From Marinicella sediminis (GTDB lineage Bacteria; Pseudomonadota; Gammaproteobacteria; Xanthomonadales; Marinicellaceae), in the NCBI RefSeq assembly GCF_002000055.1, contig NZ_MVBD01000007.1, positions 1 through 64,000 of the forward strand: a DNA stretch of 64,000 nt, given 5' to 3'. Position 1 is the first letter of the stretch; each line of letters begins with the position of its first letter. The translations under genes were made by a program, and so were the position numbers. A model generated the notes under the pieces. That model saw only the letters and a program-made list of their open reading frames with translations, searched no databases and was not told the DNA's origin. This document shows positions 1 through 8,109 of this stretch, one piece after another.

Positions 1-40
1 CGAATGCAATTTGTTCTTCTGTAAACTTCGATTTCTTCAT
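1..40 (-). CDS. IS3-family transposase OrfA, N-terminal fragment (cut by window edge)
   Basis: The first 13 codons on the minus strand read MKKSKFTEEQIAF, the usual opening of IS3-family OrfA proteins, the helix-turn-helix protein that acts with OrfB in transposition. An AGAGG Shine-Dalgarno sits about nine bases before the ATG. The rest of the gene lies outside the window, so intactness cannot be judged. The assignment rests only on this short N-terminal match, which is distinctive for the family. Confidence 0.75.
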   Translation of the reverse strand, partial: MKKSKFTEEQIAF

Positions 41-98
41 GACAAAACCTCTTTTCTTTGGTTAATTTTGCCAGATTTTTCTAATTTATAGTGGTACT

Positions 99-140
99 GT
101 TTTTAGGGGAAAGGTCAATGTTTTTAGGGGAAAGGTCAAT
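99..140. repeat. Two tandem copies of a 21-bp IS-end sequence
   Basis: Positions 99-119 and 120-140 are identical 21-bp units sharing the core AGGGGAAAGGTCAAT. The unit looks like the outer tip of the IS inverted repeat. The duplication may reflect insertion next to an older IS end or slippage at the terminus. Confidence 0.85.
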
Positions 141-289
141 CTACGGCAGGTCCAAGGTCAAGGTATAACGAAGTAGGTAAGGAAATTTGGTCTATTTGGC
201 AGCAATCAAACAACAAGAGTCAAAATAAATAATTTAATTAAGTGATATGATCTGATTATTAAAAACTCCGTTTTACTGACTAAAATTTA

Positions 290-613
290 ATGCCAATATT
301 TTCTTGCAACGAAATTGACAGACTACAAATTCAATTGAATTCAACAGATACCCTTCTATGTGAAGGGTTTCGACGGAATAAAACTGAGTATACCCTTATT
401 TGTTACCTAAACAATATCACAGCATGTTATTTATCAAAAAATTCAAAACCCATTAATACATTCATTAGAAGAGCCAGGAAGCATATGAAAAGATATCCCG
501 CCAATGATAATTGGGTGTCTTTTTATAAATTGGCAGATGAATATGTCAACCTCGTAGAAAAGCACCTCCAAGAACATGGAATTGATACGACCTACAAATT
601 TAACTCCCGCTGA
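290..613 (+). CDS. Hypothetical protein, 107 aa
   Basis: I do not recognise a family. The predicted protein is soluble, without a signal peptide or membrane segment, and rich in Asn, Thr and Lys/Arg, with a helical-looking C-terminal half around WVSFYKLADEYVNLVEKHLQE. There is no clear Shine-Dalgarno before the ATG at 290. It lies between an IS end and a repeat array, and its base composition looks more AT-rich than the genes further right, so it may be acquired DNA or a remnant. That it is expressed is uncertain. Confidence 0.4.
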   Translation: MPIFSCNEIDRLQIQLNSTDTLLCEGFRRNKTEYTLICYLNNITACYLSKNSKPINTFIRRARKHMKRYPANDNWVSFYKLADEYVNLVEKHLQEHGIDTTYKFNSR

Positions 614-621
614 AAAGATAA

Positions 622-747
622 AATCTCAATTTATGCGTCCCAAATTATAAGTAATCTCATGTTAAGCGTCTTTGAATCTCATTTTATGAGTCTTATAGGC
701 TTGTAAGTTATTGTTTTTTTTACCTTGAGAATCTCATCTTATGTGTC
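622..747. repeat. Four copies of an 18-bp motif AATCTCATNTTATGNGTC
   Basis: Copies start at 622, 653, 675 and 730 and share AATCTCA, then TTA(T/A)G and GTC. The start-to-start spacings are 31, 22 and 55 bases, close to whole helical turns. Such phased arrays are typical of protein-binding sites, for example transposase-binding repeats at IS21-family ends or operator arrays. The protein that binds is unknown. Confidence 0.7.
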
Positions 748-785
748 GTTTCACGTCACTTGACGCGTCAAGTTCAATGAAACTG

Positions 786-816
786 AAAGGCCTTGCATTA
801 CATTGCGGGCCTTTTT
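786..816 (+). terminator. Rho-independent terminator candidate
   Basis: AAAGGCC at 786-792 can pair with GGCCTTT at 808-814, followed by further Ts. The loop is about 15 bases. It would end transcription coming from the 290-613 gene or the repeat region. Confidence 0.55.
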
Positions 817-1257
817 ATCATCTGTTAAATTAATATCTCCACTAACACTTGGACTGATATTTCAATCAATCTAAAAAATGAGGCCCCTAGGTGAAGGGAA
901 AAGTGACACATTCATTTTCAACTGGTTTTGTGGCTTTGCTTGGCCGGATGACTGATTTCTATTCCTCTCTTGAAGTCTCTCCTAAATGGAAAGAATTCCA
1001 ATAAAACCATTTTCAGTTTCATTCATCACTTCTGAGTTTATTGGCCAATAATACTCCTCTGATTCCTGCTTTATTTATTTTTTCCATTCAAAAACCAGTT
1101 CAATGTCATGAACTGGTCTCTCTGGCTAATGCCTGTCCTCTTACTTCATTAATCCTGATGCACCCGAAATACTTTATATGCCATAAATGTGTCTATATGC
1201 ACATGTAAATGGTGCGGTCGTTGGTATATTGAGTTGATTAAATTTTTTGAGCCACTC
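817..1257. other. Intergenic stretch, no gene seen
   Basis: No convincing coding frame or RNA gene is visible. The stretch probably holds the promoter of the S9 peptidase gene starting at 1258, but I see no clear -35/-10 pair. Confidence 0.5.
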
Positions 1258-3237
1258 ATGATGCGACCAATCAAACAATTCTTCATCCTATTTTCTCTGG
1301 TTTTGACGCCGGTGGCGTCTGCCAAACAAAGCACACTGAACAACGGTAATTTGGTGTTGCAAAACATGCCGCCCATTCCTGTCGAAATCAAAGCCGAGCT
1401 GAATCGCTACCAAAACATCCGCTCAGCTGGGTTTGTTGACTGGGCCGATGATGACCAAAGCATTTACATACGCACCCGTTTTGGTGACGTTTCGCAGTTA
1501 CACCTGGTCAGTCAGGCCGGTGGCACCCGATATCAAATGACGTTTTTTGATGAGCCGATTGGTTCGGTCAGCAAAAAGCCGGACAGTACTGAATTGAGTT
1601 TCACCATGGACGCCGGCGGCAGCGAATTTGCACAAATCTTTGTGTTGGACCCCAACACGGGCGACAGCCGCATGATCAGCGATGGTGAGTCACGTAATGG
1701 GGCCGTGGTATGGAACAACACCGGCACCGCCATGGCGTATCAAAGCACCCGCCGCAATGGCGCATCCAATGACCTGTGGATCATCAATCCCGACAACCCC
1801 GAAACCGCTGACATGATCCTGGAATCTCCGGATGGCAGTTGGTGGGGTGTGACCGATTTCAGCGCCGATGACAAGCAGGTGCTGGTGGCCAACTATGTCA
1901 GTGCCAACCAGTCAGGGGTCCACTTGTTGAACCTTGAGGATAAAAAACTGACCCCTTTGGTTCAAACCAAAGACCGCAAAAGCACCAATTTACCCATCGC
2001 TTTTGATGACCTGAACAACGGTTTTTTCTTCATCACTGATCAATACAGTGAATTTTCGCAATTGGCCTGGAAATCATTGGCCGACCCAACCGCTAAGCCC
2101 GTCATTATTTCAGCCGCCATTCCCTGGGACATCGATGACATGGCGATCAGCAAAGATGGGCGCCGGGCCGCTTTCAGTAGCAACGAGAATGGGCGTTCGC
2201 AGCTGTATTTGATGGACGTCAAAAATCAAACCCATGCCAAGGTGGATGGCATGCCCTTGGGTGTGTTTGGTGGCTTTGAATTCAATGACCGCGGCGACAA
2301 GTTGGCCATCACCATCAATACGGCGCAAACCCCCAGCGACACCTATGTCATTGACCTGAAGAAAAACCCATTGAAAAAAGGCGATCTGACCCGCTGGACC
2401 TACAGTGAAGTAGGTGGTTTGAACACCAACCATTTCGTCGTGCCTGAAATGATTTCATACCCCACTTTTGACCAGGTGAATGGTCAAGCCAGACTGATTC
2501 CTGCCTTCATTTATAAACCCAAAACGCCAGGGCCTCATCCGGTGGTGGTTTCCATCCATGGCGGACCGGAAGGACAGGCCAGACCCTGGTTCAGTAGCAC
2601 GTATCAGATGTGGGTCGATGAATTGGGCGTGGCCGTGGTGGTCCCCAATGTCCGCGGCTCCGATGGCTATGGTAAAAGTTACTTACTGATGGACAACGGC
2701 TTCAAGCGAGAAGATTCGGTGAAAGACATCGGTGCTTTGTTGAACTGGATTGAAAAACAAGATGACCTTGATCAGGATCGGGTGGCTGTGTATGGCGGCA
2801 GTTATGGCGGCTATATGGTACTGGCCTCAGCTGTGCATTACAGTGACCGGCTCAAAGCCGCAGTGAACATCGTCGGCATTTCGAATTTTGTGACCTTTCT
2901 GGAAAACACCCAGGATTACCGCCGCGACTTGAGGCGGGTTGAGTATGGCGATGAACGGATTCCTGAAATGCGCAAATTTCTCAATGACATCAGCCCCCTG
3001 AATAATGTTGATAAGATCAATGTGCCAATGTTTGTCGTACAAGGCGAAAATGACCCCAGGGTTCCGGTGACCGAAGCCGACCAAATTGTCGCCGCACTGG
3101 AAGAAAAAGAGCAAACCGTGTGGTACATGAATGCCTTGAATGAAGGCCACGGCTACCGCAAAAAAGAAAACCGCGACGTCTATCAGCAAGCCGTCATCCT
3201 GTTTTTCGAAAAATACCTGATCCCTAATGGCGAATGA
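1258..3237 (+). CDS. Exported S9-family (prolyl oligopeptidase-type) peptidase
   Basis: A 659-aa serine peptidase expected to cleave short peptides in the periplasm or outside the cell. The N-terminus (MMRPIKQFFILFSLVLTPVASA) is a signal peptide, so I start at 1258 rather than at the upstream ATG at 1189, which would add 23 unlikely residues. Residues about 50-400 have the repeated beta-propeller pattern of S9/TolB-like proteins (DGRRAAFSSNENG). The C-terminal alpha/beta-hydrolase domain carries the triad: Ser515 in GGSYGGYM, Asp599 in GENDPRVP and His631 in NEGHGY. The family is clear; whether it acts as dipeptidyl- or acylaminoacyl-peptidase cannot be read from the sequence. Confidence 0.92.
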   Translation: MMRPIKQFFILFSLVLTPVASAKQSTLNNGNLVLQNMPPIPVEIKAELNRYQNIRSAGFVDWADDDQSIYIRTRFGDVSQLHLVSQAGGTRYQMTFFDEPIGSVSKKPDSTELSFTMDAGGSEFAQIFVLDPNTGDSRMISDGESRNGAVVWNNTGTAMAYQSTRRNGASNDLWIINPDNPETADMILESPDGSWWGVTDFSADDKQVLVANYVSANQSGVHLLNLEDKKLTPLVQTKDRKSTNLPIAFDDLNNGFFFITDQYSEFSQLAWKSLADPTAKPVIISAAIPWDIDDMAISKDGRRAAFSSNENGRSQLYLMDVKNQTHAKVDGMPLGVFGGFEFNDRGDKLAITINTAQTPSDTYVIDLKKNPLKKGDLTRWTYSEVGGLNTNHFVVPEMISYPTFDQVNGQARLIPAFIYKPKTPGPHPVVVSIHGGPEGQARPWFSSTYQMWVDELGVAVVVPNVRGSDGYGKSYLLMDNGFKREDSVKDIGALLNWIEKQDDLDQDRVAVYGGSYGGYMVLASAVHYSDRLKAAVNIVGISNFVTFLENTQDYRRDLRRVEYGDERIPEMRKFLNDISPLNNVDKINVPMFVVQGENDPRVPVTEADQIVAALEEKEQTVWYMNALNEGHGYRKKENRDVYQQAVILFFEKYLIPNGE

Positions 3238-3280
3238 TGTGGGATGGGTTGGGTGGTTTGACGCCATGCAAAAAAATCAA

Positions 3281-3332
3281 AATTCAATGGGGTCAGAGTC
3301 ATTGATTTGCATTGATTTGACCCCATTGATTA
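3281..3332. repeat. REP-like palindrome with GGGGTCAGAGTC core
   Basis: CAATGGGGTCA at 3285-3295 is mirrored by TTGACCCCATTG about 20 bases later, forming a hairpin. The same GGGGTCAGAGTCATTGATT core recurs inverted at 4249-4277 and in variant form at 18249-18326. Motifs of this kind are commonly mobilised by REP-associated tyrosine transposases; none is encoded in this window. Confidence 0.75.
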
Positions 3333-3411
3333 TCCCACTGATTCCTTGATTGTGTTACATCGGGATTAAACTCGAATACAATGATGGTTTCGGTTTAAAG
3401 GGTTGCTACCC

Positions 3412-4008
3412 ATGTTTAAATTCAATGATCGAATTCTTTTGAGTCTGGAGTCACTCAAGCTTGAAAGACCTGGCATTGGGAGACTCAGGGTTAAACACAC
3501 AAATCACTCTGGCAAGTTTGATAGATCATTTATGGTTACCATCTTTGTGAGCCTGCTTTATGTGTTTTGGCTTGGCATGATGGGGAGTGCCCATCCGTTT
3601 TTTCATCAATGGCCTTTCTTTGTTTATGTTTTGATTTTGTTGGCATCGTTGGTTTACATTTGGTGGCCAGGATATGTCGAGTTTGACAATGTAAAACAGC
3701 GTATTATTGTCAAAAGATATCAGTACAAGGTTCGTCCAGCTAAAGTGATCCCATATGCTGACATCAAAGGTATCCAATTACAACTGACTCAAATTCCCAA
3801 TGAATCCGGGGGAAGCTATGTGAAATACTTTTTTAAATTGAAGCTCAGAAAAGGCGGCATTCAGCCCATGTTTAGCTTGTCAGATAAAAGAAAAGCCAAA
3901 AAAATCAAAATATGGATTGATGATCATGTGAACTTTGATTTCGAAATGAAAAGAAAAAGAATCAAACGTCGCAAACCCATTTTTCATTCTGATACAAACA
4001 ATAGCTGA
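3412..4008 (+). CDS. Two-TM membrane protein with PH-like cytoplasmic tail
   Basis: A 198-aa protein with no family I can name. Two hydrophobic helices at about residues 38-60 and 66-85 form a hairpin, followed by a beta-rich stretch (VEFDNVKQRIIVKRYQYKV) resembling bacterial PH-like domains and a very basic tail (KRKRIKRRK). ATG at 3412 is preceded by AAAGGG at a good distance; a TTG three codons upstream is a weaker alternative. The gene sits between two inverted copies of the GGGGTCAGAGTC repeat (3281 and 4249), which may have moved with it or simply accumulated around it. Confidence 0.6.
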   Translation: MFKFNDRILLSLESLKLERPGIGRLRVKHTNHSGKFDRSFMVTIFVSLLYVFWLGMMGSAHPFFHQWPFFVYVLILLASLVYIWWPGYVEFDNVKQRIIVKRYQYKVRPAKVIPYADIKGIQLQLTQIPNESGGSYVKYFFKLKLRKGGIQPMFSLSDKRKAKKIKIWIDDHVNFDFEMKRKRIKRRKPIFHSDTNNS

Positions 4009-4524
4009 CATTAATCAGTAGCCACTCAGCAAAACAGTGACTCTAAACTGATTGCTTTTCCAATGATTCCAACTGCTGGTCAATTATGCTTCCGAAAGAC
4101 CCGTTCAATTCAAGAAACTGGGTTTTGTAGAGATCAGTTGGTTAAGCTGTGGCATATGCCTGAACAGGTCAAATGATATTTCCTAGGGAGTGCCTGTCTT
4201 CGGTGATCTTTTTTATCGGTGGATATCGGAAATTTTCAAGATCAAACCAAATCAATGACTCTGACCCCATTGATTTACAGGTATTTCAACGGCATTGGAT
4301 AGCTTAAGCATTTGATTTGAAGTGTCAATTTACGATAGTTCCGACAACCGGTTCAACCCAAAAATCAGTAAAGCGGCTTAGGCTGCAAAACAAAAGTCGT
4401 CTGCGCAGTCGAACATGTTTGTTGATTATAAGCTGTTAAATGTGCCTGTGGTTTAGCTGTTGGAGGAATTAACAATATCCTACAACCCATCTGATAACTT
4501 ACAACCTTTTGAATACTCAAAAGC
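4009..4524. other. Intergenic stretch with one REP-like copy
   Basis: No gene is visible. The only recognisable element is the repeat at 4249-4277. The last 100 bases presumably contain the promoter of the protease gene; I see no strong Shine-Dalgarno before 4525. Confidence 0.5.
4249..4277. repeat. Inverted copy of the GGGGTCAGAGTC repeat
   Basis: AATCAATGACTCTGACCCC followed by ATTGATT is the reverse complement of the first arm at 3281-3310. The pair therefore flanks 3311-4248 as inverted repeats. Confidence 0.75.
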
Positions 4525-5370
4525 ATGAAAATAAAAATCATACTGTTGTTTTTCACAATCACTTTTACAACAAGCACACTGTCAATGATCATCCGTCATG
4601 ATGTTGATCCAGAACTATACCTGGCCAATGAAAGTGATTATCCTGCCGTCTTTCCAGTACGGATTCATGAAAAAAGAAAAGAATGTGTGGCTACATTAAT
4701 TGACACAAAGTGGGCCATCACAGCCGCTCACTGTACGGTGTTAATTAATCCAACCAGTAAAAATCCGCATACGTTTTTAATCAACAACAAAAATTATCCG
4801 GTTAAGTCAGTCATTATTCATCCTGAATTTGGAGAAGTGCGGGGAGTCCATGATGAGGGTGGGCAACTCATTGACGTCATCATGGAACCGAAAAACATGA
4901 GCTATGATGTTGCGTTGATTGAATTAAGTCAACCCGTCCAAGACATCAAGCCGATTCAATTGTATTCGAACCATGACGAAATCAATCAAGAAGTGGTGTT
5001 GTTAGGCTGGGGTGATTTTGCCAATGGAAAAATTGGGGCAAACAGAGACCAGCCGGTTAATGATGGACAATTCAGAAAAGCCCATAATTTAATTGAAGGC
5101 ATCGAGGACAATTACCTGACTTTCCGTTTTGATGCTCCAAACTCCAGCAAGGCGCTTAAACAAGAAGGGGTGAATGGACCCGGTGACAGTGGTGGGCCGG
5201 CATTCATATTGAAAGCTAAACAAATGTATATCGCTGGTGTCAGCTCCAGGGGTTACTACGCCAATGAAAACGAAGACCCGAACGCAGAAGGAAAATACGG
5301 GTGGATTGAAAACTATGTTCGCATCAGTTCCATAACAAATTGGATAAACAAGCACATTGGCCAACCTTAA
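4525..5370 (+). CDS. Secreted trypsin-like serine protease (S1 family)
   Basis: A 281-aa protein with an N-terminal signal peptide (MKIKIILLFFTITFTTSTLS) and the full chymotrypsin-fold triad: His69 in TAAHC, Asp128 in YDVALIEL and Ser222 in GPGDSGGPAF. Cys70 beside the His and the paired Cys53 follow the usual His-loop disulfide pattern. It is a single-domain S1 protease without an added C-terminal domain, secreted or periplasmic, with unknown substrate. The N-terminus after the signal peptide lacks the classical IVGG start, so activation may differ from that of trypsin. Confidence 0.88.
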   Translation: MKIKIILLFFTITFTTSTLSMIIRHDVDPELYLANESDYPAVFPVRIHEKRKECVATLIDTKWAITAAHCTVLINPTSKNPHTFLINNKNYPVKSVIIHPEFGEVRGVHDEGGQLIDVIMEPKNMSYDVALIELSQPVQDIKPIQLYSNHDEINQEVVLLGWGDFANGKIGANRDQPVNDGQFRKAHNLIEGIEDNYLTFRFDAPNSSKALKQEGVNGPGDSGGPAFILKAKQMYIAGVSSRGYYANENEDPNAEGKYGWIENYVRISSITNWINKHIGQP

Positions 5371-5995
5371 CCAGCCATCCCAGCCTGTAGTGGTCAAATC
5401 ATTTTGGCCACGGTTTTAGATTCGCGCCAGAACTATCGCTCTGACTCAATAAGTATCATTCCTCCGTTGTATGCGTGAGGCCTGACATTGCAACAGTAAC
5501 CAACAATGCAGTTGATGACCGATTGTTTCAGCGCATTAACTGATGCCGTCCCCCATGTTTTATTCACCGTGTTGTTAGATTGAACTGTCAATTTCATGGT
5601 TGCTTTGCAGTCATGTGAATGATGGTTTAAACACAGTAGGTGTTTTTAGAGAGGCCCCTTAAAGCCTTTAAAAAAAACAATGCTTTGCAACAGTTCCAAT
5701 GATGAAAAACAAAATGGTCTTCCCCCAGTAATTTGAATTTCACAAAGCGTTTGACAAGTCCGGTCATTAAAGTCAGAGAGGTGTATTCTGATTGATCTCG
5801 AAACTTGCGCAATTGAAAATAAACAAAGCATTGTGTCTATGTATATGCGTAAAAAGATGAAGATCAGGGACAACTCATTTAAATTATTTTTTTATGTCCG
5901 TTTGTCATCGGTTTTGACACATACCTTGATGAGGTGGCTTTGATGTTTACATGTCATGGCTCGATTTTTAAAAATTTAATCAACGAGGAAGCAAC
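5371..5995. other. Intergenic stretch; possible small minus-strand reading frame
   Basis: No strong gene. On the minus strand 5597-5433 is an open frame of 54 codons (MKLTVQSNNTV... ending GGMILIESER) with protein-like composition but no Shine-Dalgarno; it may be a remnant. The 100 bases before 5996 should contain the promoter of the next gene. Confidence 0.35.
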
Positions 5996-7102
5996 ATGAA
6001 AAAACTGATTCTAACGCTTGTAATGGTGGCATTGAGCAACTGGGTTTACGCCGGTGGGGTTTCGGTGCCACATACTTTTTCACCCAATACGCCAGCTAAG
6101 GCCAGTGAGGTGAATGCAAATTTTGCAGCTTTGATGGCGAAAATAGATGAATTGGAAACCAGGCTAGAGGCCATTGAAGGTAATTCTGTTTTGGCATTAG
6201 ATGGTCAATTAAAAAGTGGTACTTTTAATGGTGTGGATACTGCCATTTTTGAAGATGTCAATGTGCAAATCATCAATGGCACAAACAACTCCTTAATCAA
6301 AAACCAAAAGGGTAACTTAATCATTGGTTACAATGAAAATGAGGGTAATGCAGACTTTTTTTGTAACATCCCAACGCATGAAAACCAAGTAGATTGTGAG
6401 TTCGCAGGTGGCGTATGGGACAATTATGTTTTTTCAGGTTCACACAATTTGATTTTAGGCAAAGATAACTCTTTTGATAACAATGCATCCATTATTCTAG
6501 GTCAGTCAAATATTTCAAATCAAAATTATACCGTCGTACTGGGTAACAGTAATTATTCCGACGGTTCATTTGCATCCGTTTTGGGTGGTCGGAATAACAG
6601 AGCATCAGGCGTTGAATCAACCATCAGTGGTGGTACTCAAAATGCCACATCCGGATTCCAATCAACTGTAAACGGCGGAACCTTAAATACAGCATCGGGG
6701 TTATTATCATCAGTGAGTGGTGGTAGCGCAAATGAGGCATCAGGTGAAAGCTCAACAATCAGCGGAGGAGGAGGTAATGTAGCTGCTGGATTTGTGTCAT
6801 CTGTAACTGGCGGAAGTGCTAATTTCGCATCTGGTATTGCCACATCAATTCTGGGTGGAACTGAGAATATCGCATCGGGCGATATGGCATCGGTTACAGC
6901 AGGTGAAGACAATGTGGCATCAGGCGCTATTTCATCAGTTACCGGCGGGGCTGACAATCAGGCTACCGGCGTTGGAGCGACAGTCAGTGGCGGTGTACAA
7001 AATGTTTCCAGTGCGCCCGGCGCTACGGTCAGCGGCGGTCAAAACCGATCTGCCTCAGATGATTTTGATTGGACTGGTGGATCTTTGACTGAAGACAACT
7101 GA
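5996..7102 (+). CDS. Secreted YadA/trimeric-adhesin head-repeat protein without membrane anchor
   Basis: A 368-aa exported protein. A signal peptide (MKKLILTLVMVALSNWVYA) is followed by a short coiled-coil stretch (VNANFAALMAKIDELETRLEAIEG). Residues about 191-356 hold eleven 15-residue repeats of the form ASGxxSTVSGGxxNx, the left-handed beta-roll repeat of YadA-type adhesin heads. The C-terminus ends in DDFDWTGGSLTEDN, and no YadA beta-barrel anchor is present, so it cannot insert into the outer membrane as a classical trimeric autotransporter. GAGGA precedes the ATG. The next gene begins 10 bases downstream and is likely co-transcribed. Confidence 0.8.
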   Translation: MKKLILTLVMVALSNWVYAGGVSVPHTFSPNTPAKASEVNANFAALMAKIDELETRLEAIEGNSVLALDGQLKSGTFNGVDTAIFEDVNVQIINGTNNSLIKNQKGNLIIGYNENEGNADFFCNIPTHENQVDCEFAGGVWDNYVFSGSHNLILGKDNSFDNNASIILGQSNISNQNYTVVLGNSNYSDGSFASVLGGRNNRASGVESTISGGTQNATSGFQSTVNGGTLNTASGLLSSVSGGSANEASGESSTISGGGGNVAAGFVSSVTGGSANFASGIATSILGGTENIASGDMASVTAGEDNVASGAISSVTGGADNQATGVGATVSGGVQNVSSAPGATVSGGQNRSASDDFDWTGGSLTEDN

Positions 7103-7112
7103 GGAGATGACC

Positions 7113-7502
7113 ATGAATAAATACATCATGCTTCTTTGTTTAATGACTCAGCCAGTATATGCCGGAGATTTGATCTTTAAAGCCGGCTTTGAGAACCGGG
7201 GGTTGGTTTCAGGCACGGTTAATGGATTGACAGCTTCTGGTTTGAGTTTACAACTGAATCATGGACCGAACCTGGAGTTTCTGACCATCGATGAAAACGG
7301 ATCATTTACATTCTTTGGAGAAGTCGATATTGGTTTCAGTTGGACTGTTGCGATCAACACTCAGCCAATTGGTCAAAGCTGTACCTTGCAGGGTAACTCG
7401 GGAACCATGGCACCAGGAGGCGCCAATACATTGGTCGTTGATTGTGCTGATGGCAGTAATAACTGGGACGAAATGAACTGGGACCAAGGCAACTGGCAAT
7501 AA
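7113..7502 (+). CDS. Small exported protein with acidic/Trp-rich tail
   Basis: A 129-aa protein with signal peptide MNKYIMLLCLMTQPVYA, then LIFKAGFE directly after the predicted cleavage site, a beta-rich middle with two cysteines (SCTLQGNSG and VVDCADG), and the C-terminal tail NNWDEMNWDQGNWQ. I choose ATG 7113 because GAGGAG at 7101-7106 is correctly spaced for it and abuts the ATG at 7107. It follows the head-repeat protein closely, and both end in acidic tails containing Trp, so they may form a secreted pair. No family is recognised. Confidence 0.65.
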   Translation: MNKYIMLLCLMTQPVYAGDLIFKAGFENRGLVSGTVNGLTASGLSLQLNHGPNLEFLTIDENGSFTFFGEVDIGFSWTVAINTQPIGQSCTLQGNSGTMAPGGANTLVVDCADGSNNWDEMNWDQGNWQ

Positions 7503-7526
7503 AAGTCTGATTGTCAATTTTTAACC

Positions 7527-7552
7527 AAACCCAAGGCAAATGTCTTGGGTTT
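7527..7552. terminator. Bidirectional terminator between convergent genes
   Basis: AAACCCAAG at 7527-7535 pairs with CTTGGGTTT at 7544-7552 around an eight-base loop. It serves both the small exported protein gene (plus) and the sigma factor gene (minus). Confidence 0.8.
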
Positions 7553-7554
7553 GA

Positions 7555-8109
7555 TTATTGAAGCGCTCGAAAAAGCCACAATTTAGCGACAGACCAATCT
7601 CTTTGTACCGTTTTGCTGGAGACTGACAGCACTTCAGCAATTTCCTCATTGGACAAACCGCCAAAAAACTTCATGGTAACGATATCAGCTTGTCTGGCAT
7701 CCAATTGTTCAAGTTTTTGTAAGGCGCTATCGAGGTTGTCCAGTGGTATGTCTTGATCTGCCTGTTGCAATTCGTCCTTATAGGTTAACAAGGTTTGGTT
7801 GTTGCCCCGTTTGTTGGCATTGTTTTTTCGATACTGTTCAACAAGAACTCGTCTCATGGTACGGGCTGCCATCGAAAAAAAGTGGGTTCGGTTTTGCCAA
7901 TCCACACTGTTTATATCAACCAGCCGTAAATATGCTTCAGAGATCAATTCGGTACACTGAATGTTGTTTTTCTTGTTTCTCTTAAGCTGGATTTTGGCCA
8001 GGCGATGTAACTCTGAGTAAACCTGTGGAATCAGTTTTTCCAAAGCACGTTGGTCTCCTCCTTGCCAACGGTTAAGGAGTTGGGTTACCTGAATGTTGTC
8101 ATCAGTCAT
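7555..8109 (-). CDS. ECF-type RNA polymerase sigma factor (kinase-associated group)
   Basis: A 184-aa sigma-70-family factor with the short two-domain ECF layout: sigma2 at about residues 20-95 (LISEAYLRLVD, FFSMAARTMRRVLVEQYRK) and a sigma4 helix-turn-helix at about 130-180 (GLSNEEIAEVLSVSSKTVQRDW). The RRVLVEQYRK form is typical of the subgroup found beside Ser/Thr protein kinases, and that is the case here: its start overlaps the 3' end of the kinase gene by eight bases. No membrane anti-sigma factor is encoded nearby, so the kinase is the likely input. Targets are not visible. Confidence 0.9.
   Translation of the reverse strand: MTDDNIQVTQLLNRWQGGDQRALEKLIPQVYSELHRLAKIQLKRNKKNNIQCTELISEAYLRLVDINSVDWQNRTHFFSMAARTMRRVLVEQYRKNNANKRGNNQTLLTYKDELQQADQDIPLDNLDSALQKLEQLDARQADIVTMKFFGGLSNEEIAEVLSVSSKTVQRDWSVAKLWLFRALQ

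Larger units (their letters stand above)
1..140 (-). mobile_element. End of an IS3-family insertion sequence
   Basis: The start of OrfA and about 75-100 bases of leader are present. On the minus strand the leader begins with TGACCTTTCCCCTAAAAAC, similar in style to IS3-family termini (TGACC followed by a C-run). This end occurs twice in tandem, so the true element boundary is near 117 or 138. The body of the element lies beyond the left edge. Confidence 0.6.

Noticed and set aside
5433-5597. Minus-strand frame of 54 codons with protein-like content
   Set aside because: No Shine-Dalgarno, no neighbour and no known homologue; kept only as a remark in the intergenic entry.
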